The position numbers and the translations under genes are program-made. Shown one piece after another: positions 7,364-11,178 of a DNA stretch of 11,178 bases (position 1 is its first letter; every line of letters starts with the position of its first letter). The stretch spans positions 1 to 11,178 of the forward strand of contig JAJFHK010000301.1 of NCBI GenBank assembly GCA_021775655.1, in the 5' to 3' direction. The stretch is from Filomicrobium sp. (lineage in GTDB: Bacteria > Pseudomonadota > Alphaproteobacteria > Rhizobiales > Hyphomicrobiaceae). The notes beneath the pieces were generated by a model. The model was given only the letters and a program-made list of their open reading frames with translations, ran no database searches and was not told where the DNA came from.

Positions 7364-7419
7364 GTTCTTACAAAGTTTCTTCCGATTCTGGCCATCTCCG
7401 TTTTGCACCATCAAGCAAT

Positions 7420-7486
7420 TGTAACCACCGGAGCAATACTGGGCCAGTTGAGCAGTGGCGATTGGGCCATTGCGCCGGTGGTTACA
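7420..7486. repeat. Imperfect inverted repeat / potential hairpin upstream of irr
   Basis: Arms 7420-7437 and 7469-7486 pair over 18 positions with a single mismatch (A7432 against G7474); the outer 12 pairs, TGTAACCACCGG, are perfect. The 31-base centre contains TGGGCCA twice (7440-7446 and 7463-7469), whose GGCC cores could extend the stem after a bulge. No T-run follows either arm, so it is not a classic terminator. It lies between the marR-type gene and irr. It could be an operator, an RNA structure in a leader, or a small palindromic mobile repeat; the sequence alone does not decide. Confidence 0.65.
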
Positions 7487-7509
7487 CCCAGGCATTCACT
7501 TGCGATAAT
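7482..7509 (+). promoter_or_regulatory. Possible promoter for irr
   Basis: TTACAC (7482-7487), a 16-base spacer and GATAAT (7504-7509), with TGC before the -10 as an extended -10 element. The -35 box lies within and at the edge of the right arm of the inverted repeat, so a protein bound to, or a structure formed by, that repeat could affect transcription. Called by eye from consensus similarity only. Confidence 0.35.
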
Positions 7510-7593
7510 TAAGGGCCGAACCACATTGACGCGGCACCTCGTAGACGGGTACCAGTAGTGAACTTGGCATTTTGGAGATATTCGGGGACTGAC

Positions 7594-8067
7594 GTGCAAA
7601 CAACCCATCGGCTCGCATCGTTGTTCATTGCTGCCCACGAAGGCACCGCTCGACATATGTTGAGTAAAGTGGGACTACGGCCTTCGCGGCAGCGCATCGC
7701 GATGTGTGGTCTGTTGTTTGCTGGCGAGCACCGGCACATAGCGGCTGACGAACTCCATGAAGAGGCGAAGGCGCATGGTATCGCAATGTCGCTGGCTACA
7801 GTCTACAACGTGCTCAAACAATTCGATGATGTAGGTCTCATTCGACGAATCGCGGTTCCAGGCGATCGGCATTATTACGACACGAACGTTGGCGACCATC
7901 ACCACTATTTTATCGCCGAGGAAGGCCGGGTCGTTGATATGCCGGTCGGCGATCTATTGATCACGAACATGCCAGAACCTCCCCAAGGTCGGAAGATATC
8001 CAAGATCGACATTGTCGTGCACCTTGAACCTGAAGCGCGACCAGTGCTGGACAGCAAAGACAAGTAG
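7594..8067 (+). CDS. irr: Fur-family iron response regulator Irr
   Basis: 157 residues from the chosen start. Irr is the alphaproteobacterial Fur paralogue that senses iron through haem status and controls haem synthesis, iron storage and iron uptake genes. The sequence shows LRPSRQR (28-34), a LLFAGEHRHIAADELHEEA helix region, the DNA-recognition helix SLATVYNVLKQF (66-77), and DTNVGDHHHYF (96-106) with the tri-histidine haem/metal motif H102-H104. It lacks the CxxC structural zinc motifs of canonical Fur, as Irr does. The call PEPPQGRKISKIDIVVHL at the end also fits the family. I prefer the GTG at 7594 because GGGGA lies five bases upstream; an in-frame GTG at 7558 would add 12 residues, and an ATG at 7657 would remove 21. 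It converges on the iron operon to the right with a 4-base gap. The sequence is rather divergent from the rhizobial proteins I remember. Confidence 0.85.
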   Translation: MQTTHRLASLFIAAHEGTARHMLSKVGLRPSRQRIAMCGLLFAGEHRHIAADELHEEAKAHGIAMSLATVYNVLKQFDDVGLIRRIAVPGDRHYYDTNVGDHHHYFIAEEGRVVDMPVGDLLITNMPEPPQGRKISKIDIVVHLEPEARPVLDSKDK

Positions 8068-8071
8068 CCAA

Positions 8072-9190
8072 CTATCCGGTGATTTTGCTGAGATGGTTGT
8101 CGAAGGCGATGCCCGGAATTGTTCGCTTTCCCTCGCTGCTTTCGACTGTGCCTTCGATGGCGAAGCTGCCCAAGCCCGATGTCAGTGCGAAGCCTGATTC
8201 ACCTTTGGAGGCGACACCGCAGGCATCGCGTTCAATCCGTTCCTTGAGAATAGTCCCGTGCTCAGCGTCAATGAAGAGTGTTCGGCCGGCTCGTGGTGCG
8301 GTTACTGCGACAAGGCTGCCGTCGGCATTCGCAGCAACCGACCCGATGTAGCCTTTTAGGGCAGATCCAAGATCATGCGGCGCGGCTGAGAAACGAATTG
8401 GTTTGTCGAGACTTGCATGACCGACCAGCCAAGGTGCCTCATCGATCGAACCCTCCCACTGGCCTCCGAACCAAACGTTACCGGCCGCGTCATAACAAAG
8501 GTGACGAAGCGAAAGTTTGCGCATCGCAGGGCTGGTTTCGTGCCGTGAAAGTAGATCGCCCGTAACTCTATTAATGAAAACAAGCGAGGGACGCATGGTC
8601 GAAATGTTGAGTTTTGCGCGCCCTGCGGCTGGATGGGTTTCAATTCCACCATTGGCAACGCACAGCGTTTTTCCATCAGGCATCAGGAGAATGTCGTGAG
8701 GCCCAATCCCATACGTTTGGATTTCGCCGACGCGGTGAAAGCCTGCATCGACCTCATAAATACCCAGCACGCCCTTCGCATTCTCAAAATCGTTCTCGGT
8801 TGCATAAAGAAATCGGTCATCCGTAGAGAAGACTCCATGCCCGTAGAAATGCCGGCCGGGTGGCGGCCTAAAAATCTCTGGCGGACTTAGTTCATCCAAG
8901 TTGAATGCAACCGCGAACCTTCCCGGGCGGCGAGCAAACGCTATGCCTTTCTTCTTATTGTTGGAAACAGCGATGTCATGGCCGCGTCCTTCAAGTGGAA
9001 TTACACGCGTCGGGGTTCCATCTTTGGAAAGCAGGACAATAGCATAGCGGCCGTCAGCAAGTCTTGCAGCAGACGCAAATGTAGCGTCGGACAATGGTTC
9101 ACCAGCCTGCAAGCCGTCCCGTGGCGCTAGAGCAAGCGTCGCGGTTCCCAGCAGCATGAATTGTCTACGATCAATCTCCATCAAGTTCAT
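8072..9190 (-). CDS. DUF1513 domain-containing protein, Tat-type exported, beta-propeller-like
   Basis: 372 residues. The N-terminus has [16 protein letters not shown] (7-22), a twin-arginine-like signal, so export is likely. The body matches the DUF1513 layout as I recall it: repeated short beta-strand units such as GHDIAV, YGHGVFSTDDRFLYATEN, GPHDILLMPDGKTLCVANGG and PSLVFINRVTGDLL, resembling a seven-bladed propeller. DUF1513 genes are commonly found last in operons with imelysin-family proteins and are thought to act in periplasmic iron handling; no biochemical activity is established that I know of. The ATG at 9190 has AGG about five bases upstream; its start overlaps the imelysin gene's end by 20 bases, a sign of coupling. 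A second ATG at 9181 is possible. Confidence 0.85.
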   Translation of the reverse strand: MNLMEIDRRQFMLLGTATLALAPRDGLQAGEPLSDATFASAARLADGRYAIVLLSKDGTPTRVIPLEGRGHDIAVSNNKKKGIAFARRPGRFAVAFNLDELSPPEIFRPPPGRHFYGHGVFSTDDRFLYATENDFENAKGVLGIYEVDAGFHRVGEIQTYGIGPHDILLMPDGKTLCVANGGIETHPAAGRAKLNISTMRPSLVFINRVTGDLLSRHETSPAMRKLSLRHLCYDAAGNVWFGGQWEGSIDEAPWLVGHASLDKPIRFSAAPHDLGSALKGYIGSVAANADGSLVAVTAPRAGRTLFIDAEHGTILKERIERDACGVASKGESGFALTSGLGSFAIEGTVESSEGKRTIPGIAFDNHLSKITG

Positions 9191-10298
9191 TGAAGCCTAT
9201 AAAGAGACCTGCAGCCGGAGCAATCTTCTGGCCTACGATCTGGTTGATCTCGTCAGTGTAGAATTTTAGACGGCGCAGAGGAGCCGTCTCCACGGTGCCC
9301 GCGCTAGCCATATCTTTTGGTAAAGCCACCTGCTGCACTTCTCGATCCATGGAAACGAACACATTTCGTATCCAACCTGACATCGACTTGCTGCCGGACT
9401 CTTCGCTTTCCACAACCGATACAAATTCATCCAGTCGCAGAACTTCGTGAAGCTGTCTGATTGAGGCTAGCTCTGCCATAAGATATTGCTTCGATAGCCC
9501 TGCGCGTTCGAATGGAAGGCCTGCCCATTTCTTGCCTGCCTGGACAGCATCCTGCCAAACGATGATTTGACTTTCCCTGATGGACTTTACCGCGGCAAGA
9601 TAAGATTTGACGATTTCGGATGCCGCCTCCGCATCCGTCTTGTAGAGGTCGTTATCAGGACCAGGAGACAGCATCAGGTTGCGCCACCCCGACGGCCCCT
9701 CCCAATCTTTCCGCATCTCCAAGGCTTGCACGCTAATGTTGCGAGCAATTGCCTCGGCCAGCCAACAACGAAATCGATTCTGCTCGGGAGACAGTTTTAC
9801 GCGACTTGGAAACAGTAGAATTCCCAGCGCTGGCAGTCCTTGGATCGCGACAGATTGTTCAGAAATTGCCTTGGCTGAGAGAAGGCCGCTATCCTGCTGT
9901 GCAAGAACACGACGCATTTGCCTGCGCACAATACCGCGTGGATCGGGCAAGAATGCTATTCGCGTGGCCCGGTCCCGCTTGCGCGCCGGTCCAACTAGAT
10001 CTGTGGCGACTCCAGCCCAGGAAGCAACCGTATCGGCGAATGCATCCTGGAGCTGTTGGACCGGCTTTGCGTCTCCATTGAGACAATCGTTTGAAACCGC
10101 TTCGGGAAGCAGCTGTGCACTCTTATTGAATTCGTCCAGTCGCGGTAGAATGTGTTCATCGATGGCCGCTTTGATCATTTCTTTATGAGTGGGAACGCCG
10201 GCCTGCACTCTGGTTGGCCCCACACAAGCCCCCGCGATCAGGAGCGCGCTGAGAATTATTGGAAGCGACCGCACAAATCGGAATGTACTCTGCGTCAT
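9171..10298 (-). CDS. Imelysin family (peptidase M75-like) exported protein
   Basis: 375 residues. A signal sequence spans about 5-30 ([16 protein letters not shown], with GAC as a possible lipobox at C25, and VQAG as an alternative cleavage region). Family features include [37 protein letters not shown] (about 92-128) and the [10 protein letters not shown] block (154-163), followed by the long helices of the second repeat. Imelysin-like proteins are two-bundle helical proteins in the envelope, iron-regulated and proposed to take part in iron uptake; peptidase activity is not general. In members I recall the GLPAL motif is followed by Glu, whereas here it is Gly159. The ATG overlaps the bacterioferritin stop as ATGA, and the 3' end overlaps the DUF1513 gene, so all are one operon. 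Confidence 0.85.
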   Translation of the reverse strand: MTQSTFRFVRSLPIILSALLIAGACVGPTRVQAGVPTHKEMIKAAIDEHILPRLDEFNKSAQLLPEAVSNDCLNGDAKPVQQLQDAFADTVASWAGVATDLVGPARKRDRATRIAFLPDPRGIVRRQMRRVLAQQDSGLLSAKAISEQSVAIQGLPALGILLFPSRVKLSPEQNRFRCWLAEAIARNISVQALEMRKDWEGPSGWRNLMLSPGPDNDLYKTDAEAASEIVKSYLAAVKSIRESQIIVWQDAVQAGKKWAGLPFERAGLSKQYLMAELASIRQLHEVLRLDEFVSVVESEESGSKSMSGWIRNVFVSMDREVQQVALPKDMASAGTVETAPLRRLKFYTDEINQIVGQKIAPAAGLFIGFNELDGD

Positions 10299-10780
10299 CC
10301 AACGTCGTCTGCTGAATCTGCGTTCAGGACCCCATAGTTTTCAACGCCCATCTTATTTAAGAGGTCAATCTGCGTTTCGAGAAAGTCGATGTGGCCTTCT
10401 TCATCCGCCAGGAGTTCCTCAAAAACAGCCATCGAGACATAATCTTCTTTGTCGCGGCACACTGCACGGCCCTTCATGTAGTGCTCTTTGGCGATGTATT
10501 CTCCTTTCAAGTCACAATCGAGAACTTCGCCCACGTTTTTACCAATCATCAGCGGTGAGACGTGCTGCAAGTTCGGGTGTCCCTCGAGAAAAATAATCCG
10601 CTCAACAATTTTGTCAGCGTGCTGCATCTCTTCGATGGATTCTGCACGCTCCTTTTTGGCAAGCTTCGTGTATCGCCAATCCTCAAGCAGACGATAGTGC
10701 AGCCAGTACTGATTGACCGCTCCAAGCTCAAGTTTCAGCGCTTCGTTGAGCGCATCGATGACTTCTTTATCACCCTTCAA
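10295..10780 (-). CDS. bfr: Bacterioferritin
   Basis: 161 residues from a TTG start. Forms a 24-subunit cytoplasmic shell that oxidises Fe(II) and stores it as mineral, with haem bound between subunits. With the TTG start ([14 protein letters not shown] at 2-15) the di-iron ferroxidase ligands fall at E18, E51, H54, E94, E127 and H130, and the haem-ligand Met at M52, exactly the numbering of E. coli Bfr. AGGGG lies seven bases upstream of this TTG. An in-frame ATG at 10828 would add 16 residues and overlaps the DUF2325 stop as ATGA, suggesting coupling; which start is used cannot be decided from sequence alone. The stop overlaps the imelysin start (ATGA). Placement in an operon with DUF2325, imelysin and DUF1513 genes and near irr points to iron control. 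Confidence 0.93.
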   Translation of the reverse strand: MKGDKEVIDALNEALKLELGAVNQYWLHYRLLEDWRYTKLAKKERAESIEEMQHADKIVERIIFLEGHPNLQHVSPLMIGKNVGEVLDCDLKGEYIAKEHYMKGRAVCRDKEDYVSMAVFEELLADEEGHIDFLETQIDLLNKMGVENYGVLNADSADDVG

Positions 10781-10824
10781 TGTTGCACCCCTGAGTATTG
10801 ATCGCTGAATGGCAGAATTAGCGT

Positions 10825-11178
10825 TCATTCCTGACAGTGCAAGTCAAGAAGCGCCCGCTTGAAACTCGTTGTCCCAGACGATCGCAGGGGTACGAAGGGC
10901 TTACTCAACTTGCGACACAATTTTTTCGCCCGCTCACAGGCACCGTGGCTAATGCAGTCAATAGGGCAGAAGACGACATCACAACGCGTCACCAAGCTGT
11001 CAATCAACTCTTCAGTCTGCTCCAGACCTCCATCATGATGCATCATTTCCGCATTGGCCTGCCGAGCGATATCGCGCAAGTGCTCCATGCTTCTCTGACG
11101 CCCTCCAAGATAGAGCACAGTGCGCGGCGGCAAATCCAAGACGCATGCATCGGCCCCAGGACAATTCGAGTCTACCTT
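10825..11178 (-). CDS. DUF2325 domain-containing protein, C-terminal part (N-terminus beyond right edge)
   Basis: The frame is open from the right edge to the stop at 10825, giving 117 residues. A TTG at 11139 could start a short protein, but the codons before it (reading Cys-Pro-Gly-Ala-Asp-Ala-Cys-Val-Leu) join smoothly and contain no start, and this segment looks like family sequence, so I take the gene as cut by the window. The DUF2325 domain is recognisable: [52 protein letters not shown] and [21 protein letters not shown]. The fold resembles a Rossmann-type alpha/beta domain. The function is unknown; the His-His-Asp and clustered Cys residues might bind metal or a redox group (inference). 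It is upstream in the iron operon, with ATGA overlap to the longer bfr start. Confidence 0.85.
   Translation of the reverse strand, partial: KVDSNCPGADACVLDLPPRTVLYLGGRQRSMEHLRDIARQANAEMMHHDGGLEQTEELIDSLVTRCDVVFCPIDCISHGACERAKKLCRKLSKPFVPLRSSGTTSFKRALLDLHCQE

Noticed and set aside
7420..7486. Integron attC-like site
   Set aside because: The arm ends do not match the RYYYAAC/GTTRRRY core sites, and no integrase or cassette array is present.

Overview
The window looks like an alphaproteobacterial chromosome segment, probably Rhizobiales or a relative. The main clue is a Fur-family regulator of the Irr type (a tri-histidine motif and no CxxC zinc motifs), with a bacterioferritin, an imelysin-like protein, a DUF1513 protein and a DUF2325 protein nearby. 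Base composition is moderately GC-rich. I see no rRNA, tRNA, CRISPR array, transposase or integrase.

Layout from left to right. (1) 1-489, minus strand: N-terminal part of a rhomboid intramembrane protease that runs off the left edge. (2) 490-829: a 340-base gap with no convincing gene. (3) 830-4708, plus strand: a tight two-gene unit. The first gene encodes an ADP-ribose pyrophosphatase-type Nudix domain fused to a divergent macro domain. Nine bases downstream, the second encodes a large protein with about seven membrane segments and a patatin-like lipase domain. (4) 4779-6697, minus strand: three genes read right to left, for an exported EF-hand protein, a cytochrome b561 and a putative lipoprotein of the intradiol ring-cleavage dioxygenase family. 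A MarR-type regulator at 6851-7363 is divergent from them. The gap between the two units holds four copies of an 8-base half-site arranged as palindromes, very likely the MarR operator. (5) 7420-7486: a strong imperfect inverted repeat upstream of irr. (6) 7594-8067, plus strand: irr. (7) 8072-11178, minus strand: an overlapping iron-related operon, read DUF2325 (cut by the right edge), bacterioferritin, imelysin-like protein, DUF1513 protein, converging on irr with a 4-base gap.

How the genes may work together. The Nudix-macro and membrane-patatin pair is the most unusual item. One partner carries two ADP-ribose-handling folds and the other is a candidate membrane-damaging lipase. That is the composition expected of a nucleotide-signal-gated effector such as an anti-phage or stress system, but this is inference: no nucleotide cyclase, TIR or Sir2 gene is visible beside it. 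The MarR/EF-hand/b561/dioxygenase block looks like a locally regulated envelope oxidation-reduction unit. The right-hand third is an iron storage and iron handling block next to the haem-responsive regulator Irr.
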